DNA of 64,000 bases, taken from assembly GCA_033060915.1 (NCBI GenBank), contig CM065394.1, positions 36,504,001 through 36,568,000 on the forward strand. Reading direction: 5' to 3'. Under the pieces are notes generated by a model that saw only the letters and a list, made by a program, of their open reading frames with translations, ran no database searches and had not been told where the DNA came from. This DNA is from Euryodendron excelsum (lineage: Eukaryota; Streptophyta; Magnoliopsida; Ericales; Pentaphylacaceae). Below are positions 13,793 to 26,600 of the stretch, one piece after another (position 1 is the first letter of the stretch; each line of letters starts with the position of its first letter). The position numbers and the translations under genes are program-made.

Positions 13793-14532
13793 TACCAAGA
13801 ATAGAAGAATTAATACAAATACTGAAATATTTACACGAGCAGAGTAAAAAGCTTTTCTTTGACGTGTGGGTGCATGCATGCATTGATCGAGTTTAATTGG
13901 TTGCAATATTAATATTTTGTTAACTTTTATTTAAAAAAATACGTGAACTTTTTTAAGAGATAAAGATGTAGATTTTAGTTCTTTCTCGCTCAAATGCTCA
14001 CGTGCATTACACGTGCATCTAATTGGACCATTTACATGAAATCTAGTTATATTATTTATGTCATAGAATTTACACAATTATTATTTTAGAGTGATTTGAA
14101 AAGAATTTGTAATAGATTATCACAAAGAAGGGGCCGGGGGTTAAATCTTTACCTCTTAAAAAAGATCACACGCAAACTTTAACAAATTTTCTATATGAAA
14201 ATTAACAAAATGTTAATATTACAATAAATTAAAAATATAAAAACTTAATTATTAAAAATAAAAATTTTAAAGTGAGATTCAAATTAAAGCGCAAGGATTA
14301 AAAATGTAATCAACCCTTTATAATTTTACCATAAGAGGCATATTCGGTCGTAATCCCACCGGTTTCTAAGGAAAATTTTGATTTTTCAATTTCTTCCATA
14401 TTTAGCCCTTATCAGCCTCAGAGCGACAGAGCCGAGTGCAACGACACAATTACACATAGGGTCAAAATCGTCTTTGAAAGTAGACAAGAAGCAAGGTAAT
14501 CAATTTTTTTGTGGCAACAAAGCTTGGAGAAG
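13793..14532. other. Intergenic spacer
   Basis: AT-rich, no gene recognised. Includes the alternating TGCATGCATGCA near 13872. Confidence 0.4.
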
Positions 14533-14741
14533 TCTAATTTCTGGTGCAAATCACTCATCCAAAACGACAGACAAAATCCCCGCAACATCTCCTAGGTTTT
14601 CCCAGGCTTATGGTGAAAGCGCACGCGCACCTCTCTCTCTCTCTCTCTCTCTAATTTCTGGTGCAAATCACTCATCCAAAACGACAGACAAAATCCCCGC
14701 AACATCTCCTAGGTTTTCCCAGGCTTATGGTGAAAGCGCAC

Positions 14742-14780
<39 letters not shown>
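14533..14780. repeat. 117-bp tandem duplication ending in CT/AT microsatellites
   Basis: The unit TCTAATTTCTGGTGCAAATC ... GCGCACGCGCACCTCTCT occurs at 14533-14649 and again from 14650, essentially identical. Each copy ends in a CT run and the second passes into (AT)n. The near identity suggests a recent slippage or unequal-exchange event seeded by the CT tract. The frame that reads through it is not a convincing gene. Confidence 0.9.
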
Positions 14781-14796
<16 letters not shown>

Positions 14797-15595
14797 CATA
14801 CGTATATATCACAAATATCAGTTTCGTCTAACTTTACAAACATTCCATGAATACTTATACCAGTTGTTATATATACTGTATAGATATGGCCGAATGGAAG
14901 AGCCCATAAACCTCTCCCATCAAACATCAATTTCACATTTTTGACAAAAAAGCTGGCACGATTACTAAGAACCGACCCAAAAAGTGTGAAACGAATAAGT
15001 TTTTAGCCCAAACGTCTTTGATTCTTCATAAATTCATCCTTAATTACAACCCCCATGAGCATTGATTAACTCCCCCATCTCACACGACCACCATCACCCA
15101 GCTATCTCCATTTTTCCTTTGCTGTTCTTCTTTCTCATCGTGTTCGTTGCTGTTTCAATTTTCTGATAGAAAATCTTATCTTGAATGAGAAATTACCTCT
15201 TTGGAGATTAAGAGTCCTGAGTTCAGAGAAATAGTTTTCTGTTTGGTAGATCCTCATATGGTGAGGGAAAGACGCACCTCACCTCTTTCTGGATTTCCAC
15301 GACTCGTTTCGGTTGAGATTTGTTTTAGAGAAATTTCTTGTTTTGATTCAAAGTTTCCTATTTGGGAACGATCTTTCGGACACCTGTAGCTTTGTACCCT
15401 TACCCACTTCCCGTTTTCATTGTGAGATCCCATTTCAGAGCCTGGGTTCGCTGTTAGAGGAAAAAGAAAATTTTGTTTTTCTCTGTAAAATTCTCATATC
15501 AGAGGTGAATTCGAGACTGAAAGGTTGTTTCTGGGTTGAAAATTCACAAATACAAAACACCCATCTTTGAATTTTGAGAGGAAATTGTGGTGAAG
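14781..15595 (+). other. Upstream region and probable leader of the GT14 gene
   Basis: No independent gene seen. The T-rich stretch from about 15100 to 15595 reads like a plant 5' untranslated region ahead of the start at 15596. Short open frames in it lack any recognisable domain. Confidence 0.4.
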
Positions 15596-18500
15596 ATGCA
15601 TTCCAGACTAGTGGCCTTGGAGGAAGGCAAGGACCCTGCCGCCACCACTACCAGAACAAACCAATCTAAGGGTTTGCCATTCAGAATCCTGCAGTTTCTC
15701 TTGACCTTTTTGGGTATTGGCATTGTGTTTTCGTTTTTCAGTATGTATATGATCCGGTATGTTGGAGTCCAGAATGTAGTTCCGGTATTACAGTCCAGAG
15801 TCCAGCCCTGTTATGGAGAGCCAAGAAGTTTAGAAAGTTGGATTAGGCCTCCATCAACCCTGCAGCATTCCATGAATGACACTGAGCTGTTCTGGCGAGC
15901 TTCGTTTGTACCTCGAATAAAAGATTTCCCATTCAAGAGAACTCCCAAGATTGCATTCATGTTCTTGACAAAAGGACCATTACCAATGGCACCACTCTGG
16001 GAGAGGTTCTTTAAGGGGCACGAGGGGCTTTATTCAATCTATATTCATTCAATGCCAAATTATCAGCCAAATTTCTCGTCTTCATCAGTTTTCTACGGAA
16101 GGCAAATTCCGAGTCAGGTATCAGCAACCACCATCTTTCCTCTGTTTTCCTTTAACTATGGCTACTTGATTTATAAACTTCTAGTTAGTAAATCAGCTGT
16201 TTGATATGCAGTTATTTAATATATGTTGTTGTGAATTTGTGCTTCGTCTATTTTAGATTCGTCGACTGTTCATCATTAGTTGCACTTAGTCCCAGTGGTG
16301 GGTCTTTTTTTCTTCTCTCTTTTACATGTGTGATTTTTCTCTGCCATGGATCCCCCGTTACTTCCTTTATCGGACAAACTAGTTTTCTGAAGTTCCATCT
16401 TTTAAATGCTAATCAAGAAGTGGGTGCATATGTGTGATTTGGGAAATTGTCTGAATACTGGAAGATGTCAAATCTGGAGTGAAGTTTTTCCTAAAATTGG
16501 AAGACTTTCAGTTGGCAGATTCGTAAGGTAGTAATAAGCTAGATGCTTCTTCCTGTTTCTAGTGCACACCAACATTCACTTCTCTTATATCTATTTGCAC
16601 ATTTATAAGGTGATTAAACATTGTAGCTAATCACATAAACTTCATGTATCTAAAATGACAAATTACCAGTTTATAAGTCAATTATTCAATGCTTTATAGT
16701 TTCCAGTAATGTGATCATAGAACTTGTGGTTAGTCACTGTGATATTCTAGAAAGTTACAGCTCTCTCTCTCTTTCTCATTTGTTTGCAGTGAGTAATATT
16801 TCTGATTGTTGTTGTGGGCCTTGTGGCTTCAACCTCAGTACGTAATTCTGTGTCATGAGCTAGTTGCACCCCATTGAGATAATTAGTTGAACTTTGACAG
16901 TGAGTGCTAAATTGCCTGACTGGATTGTAGGTAGGTATAGGTCTGGTCAATTCTTTTGCTTTTCCTCATTGGCTGGTGCTTAATTTGTTTTATTTTGTTT
17001 GGTTAGCTCTCCATTGGAAAATTGCTTATGTAGTTATTTGAGAGAGTTTGGTCATGTGCAATTGAGCACTGATGACTGTATCAGTGACAGTGATATGGTG
17101 CGAGTTGAAGCAATTACAAGGGCGAGGGTTATGGGAAGATGAAGTGGAAAAGGATCCAATCAATCACACATGATTCTATGCAAAAGAGCGCCATAGGGTG
17201 AAATGTTGAAACAAAATTCTATATTTGGCCACATATCTTGGGTGTGAAGATTAGTTGTCTAGGTAACTTAGTCCAAGTGATGTTACTGTTTGTTTTTAGA
17301 ACAGGAGTATCCAAGCCGCTGAGCTTCTTTGTGTAGGAGAGATGAGATGTCCTGTGATACATCATGCCCTGGGTTTGTATGCCTTTTTCCATATTACTAT
17401 TTGTGTTCTTTCATAGTCTTTTGGATGTCAATGTAGTAATGTGGAAAAGGAAGGGGATCTATGTGTACATTGGATAGGGTATTAGGGTATGTATAATTAT
17501 GGAGCCAGCAAATCTGGTTTAAACGTGTTTCATAGAAGTTTGACCCTATTGAATAGATTGTATATCTGCATTCTTTGGGATCATTTAAAAGAATCTCCTA
17601 TAATGGTTAGTCAGTTCTATCACTTCTTTGTGAGGAATGAGGAAGTGAATTAAATAGTATAGAAAACGAATAGAAAATTCTTGGCAGTGCTCAGCCAGAG
17701 TCATGATGGGAAGAGACACTGGATGGTCATGACTTGTGAACGATGATAATGTTTCAGATGGAAGAGCACAGCAATAAACCAGAAGTTATGATTGTGTTAC
17801 TTGAGATTAAGTATGCTACAACCAATAAGTTATGAAAATGGTAGTTGCAATTAAGAATGCCACAACCATGGGTCAAAGTTTCACATTAGCATGAGATTAG
17901 TATTGGCTAAAAAGGTTTTTTTTTTATGGACACCACGTACATGTTGTCAATTTGTGGAAGAAATTTTAAAAATGCATTATTATGCTCAGAACAGGATACA
18001 AAACTTATGCACTAGTGTCTGCCCAAGAATTATATGTACTAGTAGTCCTATGCACCCACTTAGTAAGACAAAATAAAACCGAAAAAAGAGTATTAGAGGC
18101 GCACTGGGACTTGCGAAAACATTATGTTGAAGTCTAAATAAGATTTGTACTGTGAAATCAAAGTTTGACATGCCATTCTAAACAATCATCATTTAAAATA
18201 TAAGCCAAAGTTAACTTTTGTAAATGCAAAACTGAATTATGTCTACTGATGTGCTGTGTGCGCATCCAACGTATGTGCAAGGCAAGGAATATATTCATAT
18301 TGCAAGGCAAGGAATATATTCATATGGATAACATTCTGGTGGAGGATGGAAAACTTTCCCTGGATAGGGAGAAGTGAAACAAGGACTTCCGAATCGAAAG
18401 ATATTGGAGAGAGAAGGTTTAGTTGGATTGCATGAAACCAAAATGGGCTGCCCAGCAATTAACCATAGACCATCCTACATGCTTCTGTTAGCTGTTTATT

Positions 18501-19562
18501 CAGTTTTCTAGCAGTGATTATATATATTCCCCTCTGCATAGTTTTTAATCATATTAGCCACCGGTATATGCTAATAATGCACACTAATGATTACCAGTGA
18601 AGGTTGCTTGGGAGACTGTCCGACTGATAGTCGATCTTGTTGAATATTTGTCTTCTTCTCCCCCAATGAAGGGTAGCTTATTTATTTTCTCATAGGCACA
18701 CGCCAGTTCCAATAGCCCTACATGACTGTTCATGCATAACCCAATGTATGTGGTTAAGCAGACTGATAATTGACTGCCCTACTTTTTAGGCTTCCCCAAC
18801 AGCACCTTTGGCACGCTTTTCTGCATTTCTATCTCTGATTGATACTATCATTCTTTTTCTGCTCCTCCTCCCTCATTAAAGTACACTGTCATACTTCTTA
18901 TTCTTGGACTTGCTTACATGTAGGTGGCTGAGTGGGGAAGGATGAGCATGTGCGATGCTGAGAGGAGACTCCTAGCTAACGCATTGCTTGATATCTCCAA
19001 TGAATGGTTTGTCCTCCTATCCGAAGCATGCATTCCTCTTCACAACTTCAGCATTGTTCTTCGCTACATATCAAGATCCCGGTACAGCTTTATGGGTTCA
19101 TTTGATGAAGCTGGACCTTATGGAAGAGGGCGCTATAATGGAAACATGGCACCTGAGGTCAACATTACTGAATGGCGTAAAGGTTCCCAGTGGTTCGAAA
19201 TTAATCGCAAACTGGCAGTTGACATTGTTCAAGATAACATTTTCTACCCTAAGTTTGAACAGTTCTGCAGACCAGCATGTTATGTGGATGAGCACTACTT
19301 CCCGACCATGTTGAGCATCCAATCTCCCCATCTCTTGGCAAACAGGAGTCTCACTTGGGTGGACTGGTCCAGGGGCGGTGCTCATCCTGCTACATTTGGA
19401 AAGGCTGATATTACAGAGCAATTTTTCAAGAGAATTTTTGAAGGCAAAACATGCATTTACAATAACCAGCCATCTTCAGTTTGTTTTCTTTTTGCAAGAA
19501 AGTTTGCTCCCAGTGCTTTGGAGCCACTGTTAGAAAATGCATCCCAAGTTTTTGGCTTTTGA
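15596..19562 (+). CDS. GT14-type glycosyltransferase (DUF266/Branch domain), Golgi
   Basis: Two exons (15596-16117 and 18924-19562) join in phase 0 to give about 386 residues, the usual size of plant DUF266 proteins. These relate to core-2/I-branching beta-1,6-N-acetylglucosaminyltransferases and include rice BC10. A short cytosolic tail precedes one membrane segment ([19 protein letters not shown], about residues 27-48), the type II topology of Golgi transferases. The catalytic region shows [76 protein letters not shown] and [17 protein letters not shown]. The start ATG at 15596 lies just after an in-frame GTG and is the first ATG of the frame. The 2.8-kb intron contains a 25-bp tandem duplication at 18276. 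Donor sugar and acceptor cannot be read from sequence; a cell-wall or arabinogalactan role is known only for some relatives. Confidence 0.92.
18276..18325. repeat. 25-bp perfect tandem duplication
   Basis: TGCAAGGCAAGGAATATATT plus five bases occurs twice, back to back, in the intron of the GT14 gene. Confidence 0.9.
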
Positions 19563-20129
19563 GTAAAGATCACCTTCGTTAGTGTTCTGAGACTGTCAAA
19601 GGAAGCAGGGTTTTAGTTATGAAATAACCCTCTCTTAGGTAGGTTAATGGGATTAATCTCTTCCAACACTAAGTTCATTGGCTGCTTCATATATACAAGA
19701 GCATTTCAGCATCTCACACAACTTTGAGATACAACAATGTTTTTAAAAAGGTGCTGTGCAGGTAATGGTATTGTATCATATGAGTTTAAGTTGGTTGGTT
19801 CCCACATTTGAGGTCACCTTTGCATCTCTAATTCAGATTCTTTATTACCCATTCAATTTAGCATATGTAACATTATTACTTAGTTCAATAAATCCATCCA
19901 TGGAAGCTTGAATATTTTTTTTTTTTTTGTTGGTTTTTCTAAATTATTCTTTATTTTGGTAGTAATTGCCTTCTATGGTTGATGATATGGCTGCCCCTGT
20001 AAAATCACTCCCAATGCCCACACACTATGCCTGAACCCTGATTTATCCTTACGCAGTCTAAAGAGACTTATGCACTCTTCTGTAATAACTGATACAAAGT
20101 ATATGGACAAATTTGTGAAGGTATGCACT

Positions 20130-20166
<37 letters not shown>

Positions 20167-20941
20167 GTGTATGTATGTATATATCATAGAGTTCTCCACA
20201 GATTCTTGATATATGCATCAGCATCAACATAAACTATTACATGTAAATCACCCATATTGTCTAATAGTCTGGGCATGCCCCCATGATACATAGACATATT
20301 TAATCAATGTTGTTAGTTTCTTCACAGCCTGCCTTAAAGGATTGCTGCTCATAGAGGGGTACCCTGAATTAATTAATGGGTGATTCTTGTTTATAAGCTT
20401 TGAATTGCTGGAAATGAGGAGATTCTTTCTTCTGGGGACCATGAATGATGGAAGCATTTTAACCATTCAGAGTTCTTCTTAAGAAATACATGGCAGAATT
20501 CACTTGAGGAAATGTGTTAGCACTAGAATATGGGTGAGAAACTGTCCAAGATGGAAGGAATTGAAGCTAACTCTGATCAAGTTGCCATATGCAATTTAGC
20601 ACACGAGAGTTTTTCAGGAAAATTCATTCCTTCGGTGCATAAGGTACTAACTGAGTAGCAATATACTTTGTTATTTAACAAAAATGAAACAAGTTCCTGA
20701 TGATATCAAATTATCTCCCAAACTATAAAGAAAATAGGGAAACAGCACGTACAATCAATCTTTGTTACTTTATAATCATGATACTAAGTTCTTGGGGAGA
20801 TGAATTTACCTCAAAAAAAAAAACAAAAACTGAAAGGTCAATTTATATCATTTCACAACTACAGCTGAAGCTAAATGAGAGTACCAAACCGCAAGACACC
20901 ATGGCAAGGCGCTAATTACCAAAAAAATTCAAGAAAGCGGC
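19563..20941. other. Convergent spacer between GT14 and ILR1-like genes
   Basis: Holds the presumed 3' ends of both genes, a T homopolymer near 19917 and an (AC)n(AT)n microsatellite at about 20131-20166. No further gene recognised. Confidence 0.45.
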
Positions 20942-23900
20942 TCACAGTTCATCATGATGTTTTCCGTTCGGCAAAGGAGTCCTCGGTTGGAGTTCAAGCA
21001 GATACCTAGCAGCTAATGATGCATGAAGTGCAGCTCCGTAAGGTAGTGAATCTTCATTGATTGTAAAGAAGGGTGAGTGCACTGACGCAAGCCTTCCACT
21101 TGTTTCATTCTTCATCCCAAGGAAGAAGAAGTAACCAGGTATCAACTCTTGGTAAAATGAAAAATCCTCAGACCCCATCAAAGGTTGCATGTCTTTAGCA
21201 TTCGGAAAGCCGAGCATATCCCTGACAACATTTTGGAAATGTTCATGCAAGCCTTCGTCGTTTATCGTTGGGGGGGAGAAAGGTTTCTCTTCTTCAAGGA
21301 AATCAACAGTTGCATTGCACCTTTGTACGTTGGCTTGCCCTCTTATTACCTGTAAGTGAAGAGAATTAGCTTGTGTGCCAAATAGGAAAATTAAATAATA
21401 CAGTTTGAAAGTTCAAATATTGGAAAAATGAGGAATAGTGTTGATAAAACACAAAAATATTCTAAGTTGGCAAAGGAACACATGGAGAAACAAAGAAGAA
21501 TAAATGAGTATTCTGATTTGTCCATGACATGAGCTTTTCAATAATTACAGCAACAATTGTGATTAAAAAAGAGAGCTATTTGCTACAAAATGAAACTGCA
21601 ACACTTAATCAAAAGATGTGGATAAATCAAAGAATATGTAGGAGTTGAAAAATTTTGTAGTCAAAGCTATTACAGTCCTTTATTTAAATGCTACCTCTTC
21701 AATTCGCTGCCTGAGTTGTGTAAAGCTTTCCTTTGAGAAGGCTCGGAAGGTGCCCCCAATGGTGACAGAATCTGGAATGACATTGAATGCACTACCTCCT
21801 TGGAATTTAGCAACTGTTACGACCTGGAAATGTATGTGAAAGTAAAAACTTCTAAAAAAATATGTCATGGCAATAGAAACTGAATTTCATGTATTGTTCT
21901 CACAGAAAATCTTGAAGCATATTGTGAGGCAGAATAAATATTTGTAGTTGTATGACTCTCCAAGGAGACAGAGTGGACCATCTTAGAGGCAAAAACATTC
22001 TAGTAACATTACCTTATGCTACCATTACCTTGTTCCTTCAAATAAATTAGATAACGAAGTTTCTAAAAGAAAGTTAATGAGATCGCCTGCTTTGCAGCAG
22101 CCTGGATATGCACAACACCAGTTTCCATTTGATATCTGCATTCTAGTGGTTTGTTAGGTGCATTGCTTAGTATTATGGGACAAGCTCAGGCTGCCATACG
22201 TGAGTACGCAGGCTCGAGTATGAGAGCAGCCACTTTGAGCAAATAATGTGAAAGGTTATGTCCATTTATTAGTTTGGCACAAATGTCAGAAGGGTAAATT
22301 ATAGAGTTGAAAATTGTAAATGTACCTGAGAGTCCAGTGGATCAGCTTCCCGTGAAACAAGATGTTGTAAGCTGACAATCACATTTGAAGCTGCTAATAT
22401 TGGGTCTATTGAGTGCTGAGGAATGGCCGCATGACCTCCCTTTCCACTAATTATGGCTTCAAAAAAGCCACTCCCAGCCAAAAGAGGTCCAGGCTTGGAG
22501 GCCACTTGACCTATGGGTAACTCGGGGTAGACATGCAGCCCAAAAATGGCTTCAACATTCTGAAGTACTCCTGCATCTATAATTTTCTGAGCCCCTCCAC
22601 CTCCTTCCTCGGCTGGTTGGAAAACAAGCAGAACAGTCCCCTGTTTAATGCCACCCACAAAGAAAAACAAACAAAATCAAAGACACATCAAGCATCCATA
22701 TGAGAAGGACCAAAGAGGCCAGCCCCCAAAATGCAAATAAATTAAAAAAAAAAATGAGTGAGAGAGGCTGAGGGAAGAAAGAGGACCTTGAATTGCAGTT
22801 AAACCTTCACACACACCTACAGTCACATGTTTAACCGTTTTATGATGGATACCAGATGTGAGAAGTCCTAAGATTTTACATTTCCTGTGGTCGAGATTAT
22901 GAAAAGTGTGCTTATCTCATACGTAGATGTTACGAATCGTTGACTGCATAAATCTTGTTATGCTCTTGTTTCTTTCTTCCTTGTTTTGCTGGAGCAAATA
23001 CTGAATCAATTTTATACAATAAACAATATCTTTTTCTTTCAAGATTCATCTTCACTTCTCTACAAGTTTTTGAAGCAAAGAAAATAAATGTTGGACAATG
23101 ATGAAAAATGTTAACAATATCCATCATCGGCTGCTCTTTTAATGCAAGTCTTATATGTGCCAATGAATACCAGCAAGCTTCCAGAGAGTGTCAAATATTA
23201 TAGGACAAGTATCGGTGAAATATTTAGAGCGGAGGTTAGGGTATAAAAAAAAATTGAGCTCATGACTTGTATTCTCCATGCCCTCCAATGTTCAGCTGTT
23301 TCTCTAACTCTCCACACAAAACAAAGAGGAGCTGAAACCAGCACCCCATGCCCTATGCCTCCAACTTACAAAGGATCTACCATCATACCAAGCATCTACT
23401 AAGAGACCACAACTACAGAGAATGGAAGGTCCCAAAACTCAACAAGACTAAAGATAAACCACCATCTTCTTATTTTATTAGTACACAACACCTGCTTGGA
23501 CAAACTCCATCCTTTTCATAAAATTCTCAATATTAAAATTCTAGCCTGAGTAGCTTTCTACATGAAAGCTGCTACTTTCTATGGAGCTGGAGCTCTCCAA
23601 ATTTCCTCCCTAGTAACTAATTTTACCTCAACCCCAGCTCAATTCCTTTTAGAATATTTAACCTCAAATCTACAACCCTTAGGAGCCCTTCAGCACACAG
23701 AACCCTCTATATTTAACTTCCCAACGATTTCCATCCTTGTAAAGCAAAATCGAAAGAACCAAAACATCCTTCGTTTCGAGCTCCCCGTCTTGCATTGCCC
23801 TAAAAATCTATAGTTCCAGCAAATCACACCTCAAAAACCACTCACTAACATGCAAATCAAAGCCTCCTGATCCTCTAGTATAGAGACGAGACCGAGAAAT

Positions 23901-24763
23901 CACTTTTAAGTAGATTCCACATATCGTATATCTTCCTAAAATTGCACTTCTAACAACACCGAAAAGGCAAACATACATGGAGAAGTTATACCTATTAGTC
24001 ATGATAGCCTTTGAAGCCACTAGTCCATGAGGCCCCTTGAGAGTCTTCCTTCTCAGATACTCACCTTCCCCATGCTCACAAGCCACCAATTGCCTCCACA
24101 GATCTCCCTCTCCATTTCTTATCTCCACAACCATTTTCCACTAGTGCTTTATTAAAAAAAAACAAAAAAAAAAAAACTCTGCAAATGTAAAACCCCCTAT
24201 GGCCTACGCTTAGGGGCGGAGCCATGTGAGGCTCAGAGGGGGCACTTGCGCCCCCCCTCCCCCCTTCCTTCTCTCTGAAAATTTGTAAGTGCCCCTACAT
24301 TTTCAAAAATTTTGCTTTGACCTATAATTTTGGAATATCTGTCGATCTGCCCCCTCTAAAAATTTATGAATGTCACCTTAAAATGTTAATTTGCTTTAAA
24401 AAAATATAAGCCTATACACAAATATACGAAAGTAAAGTGGCATATTGTTGATTGTGAATAAAGGGAAACTAGAATACCCTGTTTGATTATAGTTTTTACT
24501 TGTATTTTGAAATAAAGGAACTTTTCATTTTCTCATGTTTTGATAAACAAAAAATGGGACCATCAAAAATATCATCGCCTTCATTTCTGCATGAAAACGA
24601 TTCCCCAAATTTAGAAAATAATTTTTTTTGTTCCTCAAACTAGGGTGTAGTCAAAAAATTTACTGAAAATAAGTTTTGAAACTAGTTTACCAAGTTTTGT
24701 ACAAAAATTCTGACTGTATAGCATTATGCAGGAAAAAAAAAGTTTTGGGTTGTGAATAAATGT

Positions 24764-24806
<43 letters not shown>

Positions 24807-25907
24807 AGTAAACTTTCTGGCTCCGCCACTACCTATGCTAATTGGAGAGCAAATTAACAACAAATACACCAGACAACATTTAAACCCTTCTTTTAAACGG
24901 CACCTTGAAAATAGAATCCATTATGAGTTCTCAAGATGATCAGCGAGCTATTCAAAAAAACTTTTGAGAATGTAGGCAAACTGGACAATGCACTCAACAT
25001 GAGAGCTCCTTCAATCTGCCACCCTCTGGCAGTCACTTCTACAGTCTGCCAAATTCCTTTTAAACATTCAACAATTGCATCCCAAGCCACTTTGACCATT
25101 GCTTTTGCATCAAGCCAAACCCCAAAACGTGGCCCCCTTCCTTTCCATTTACCAAATTCACTTTTCCCGTAAGGTATGTACATACAAATGGATTCCTAAT
25201 ACACCTAATCACACACACAAGGCAATGCTGGAAATTATCAACTATATAACATATGAAGAAAAGAGAACTGAGAAAATTATGTAGGAAGATCAAAAGTTAG
25301 TGAGAAAGAGTCCCACAATGAACCTGTAAAAGATCATGATGCTCTTGAAGAATCTTTGCAGCACCAAGAAGCATCGCAACATGACCATCATGTCCACAAG
25401 CGTGCATCTTTCCAGGAATTTTACTCTTGTGCTCCCATTCCACCAATTCCTACACAAATCGCAATCTCATGAATATCTCATTTACGCAAATAAGCCATAA
25501 ACATAGTAAAGGAAAGAGAGAAAATTTCAAAATTGGGAGAAAACCTGCATAGGCAGAGCATCCATGTCCGCCCGTATTGCAATGAAAGGAGGCTTGCCGG
25601 AGCCGATGAAGCCAACGACGCCAGTAACTGCAACTGGGTATTTGTAAGGAATACCCATCTTATCCAATTCTTCTCTGATAAGCTTACTGGTCTCAAATTC
25701 CTCATAACCCAGTTCAGGGTTCTCGTGTATTTTCCTCCTAATCCCAACCATCCAATCAAAGACGTCAGCTTTCTTGGCAAAATTGAGGAAATCTTTGGGG
25801 ATTTCTGATAGCCCTTCAGAGCTCACAGAAGAAGGATCTGAGAAACTGGGTGTTGGGCTAAACAATAGAATGGTGAGAATGATGATGTCCCATTGGAAGA
25901 AACCCAT
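20942..25907 (-). CDS. IAA-amino acid hydrolase, ILR1/IAR3-like, ER-retained
   Basis: M20-family amidohydrolase that frees auxin from amino-acid conjugates in the endoplasmic reticulum. Five exons join in phase 0: 25907-25545, 25449-25324, 22640-22326, 21823-21695 and 21349-20942, giving 446 residues, the normal family length. A hydrophobic signal peptide (about residues 3-23) is followed by the peptidase core. Metal-site motifs are complete: HACGHDGH with Cys139 and His141, PAEEGGGGA with the Glu pair 174-175, GLHVYP with His199, and ASVHSP with His402. The dimerisation lid lies in exons 3-4 ([13 protein letters not shown]). The protein ends KHHDEL, an ER-retrieval signal as in ILL2 and IAR3 relatives. 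The second intron (22641-25323) holds a LINE relic and a hAT-like element. The exact paralogue, and its preference among Ala, Leu or other conjugates, cannot be set from sequence. Confidence 0.94.
23190..24140 (-). mobile_element. LINE ORF2 relic (C-terminal region)
   Basis: Minus-strand translation at 23808-24134 contains [17 protein letters not shown] and [14 protein letters not shown]. This follows the pattern of the segment before the zf-RVT domain in plant LINE ORF2 proteins (LWR-V--KYGE---GPHG-GLWK-I). Downstream on the same strand, pieces in shifting frames resemble the zf-RVT region, with many stops. It lies inside the large intron of the ILR1-like gene. Heavily decayed, and the limits are approximate. 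Confidence 0.45.
24211..24831. mobile_element. Non-autonomous hAT-like element in ILR1-like intron
   Basis: The ends are inverted repeats: TAGGGGCGGAGCCA on the left and TAGTGGCGGAGCCA read from the right, one mismatch in 14. Flanks CCTACGCT (24203-24210) and CCTATGCT (24832-24839) are an 8-bp target duplication with one difference, the hAT signature. The 621-bp interior is non-coding and AT-rich, with pyrimidine-rich CCCC blocks near both ends, including a 40-base C tract at the right. Confidence 0.75.
24766..24805. repeat. Poly-C homopolymer, about 40 bases
   Basis: An uninterrupted C run just inside the right end of the hAT-like element. Length may be unreliable, since homopolymers this long are prone to slippage and assembly error. 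Poly-glycine frames on the other strand are artefacts. Confidence 0.9.
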
Positions 25908-26234
25908 ATTTTCTCTGCAATCGAGGATGGAAAAGGTTCCGACTTCGGATTGCGAACAAAGTAAGACGTGGACCAGTTAGGAGATCATCGTCACCAGCAA
26001 TTTTTAAAAACGAGGACAATTTTGAACATAAAAAGACATTGGAACAGAAAAATAATGGCTACTCTACTCCAGACCAGAGTTAGAGAACTAGAGACGTGCT
26101 GGATTTTTATCGCGCAGTCACAGACGACCACGTGCTTAATTTGAATTCCCTACGTGTTGCTGAGCAAAGCTATATTTCTTGGCATTGGACTCATGGGCAT
26201 GGGCATGGGCATGGAGGGACCTGCATGTGCATGT
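25908..26234 (-). other. Upstream flank of the ILR1-like gene
   Basis: Presumed leader and promoter of the minus-strand hydrolase gene. A short GGGCAT repeat occurs near 26190-26213. No element assigned with confidence. Confidence 0.3.
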
Positions 26235-26600
26235 GGACTATGGGCCGTCATGCCCCTATTTTAATAAAATTTTATGTAGTTTTCATTAATTTTAAGTATT
26301 TTTATAATAAGAATGTAGATTAGTCCTTTCAAAATTTTAAATTTTTTCTTTTTGACCTTGTAAAATTTTTAAAAAAAATTCTTAGCTCCAAGCTCCAATA
26401 AAATTCAAAAAATTTTAGCTTAAATTTTTATAATTTAAGAATATTTGCATTAGTTGCTCAATAAAATTCAAAATTTTTTTATCTTGACCTTTCAAAATTC
26501 TAAATATTTTATCTTCACTTCTTAACAAAATTGAAAACTTTTATCTTAGATCTTCCATGACCCCCTTAGCAAAAATTTTTGTTCCATCCATAGGCATGGG
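26235..26600. mobile_element. Possible degraded hAT-like remnant
   Basis: The AT-rich interior with repeated AAAATTTTA blocks, and the end ACCCCCTTAGCAAAAATTTTTGTTCCATCCAT, resembles the CCCTTAGCAAAAATTTCTGGCTCCGCC type of right end. No clear left end or target duplication. Confidence 0.25.

Noticed and set aside
15313..15570. Open frame upstream of the GT14 gene
   Set aside because: No domain, reads through what looks like a pyrimidine-rich leader.
24635..24869. Poly-glycine frames on the minus strand
   Set aside because: Produced by the C homopolymer at 24766-24805.
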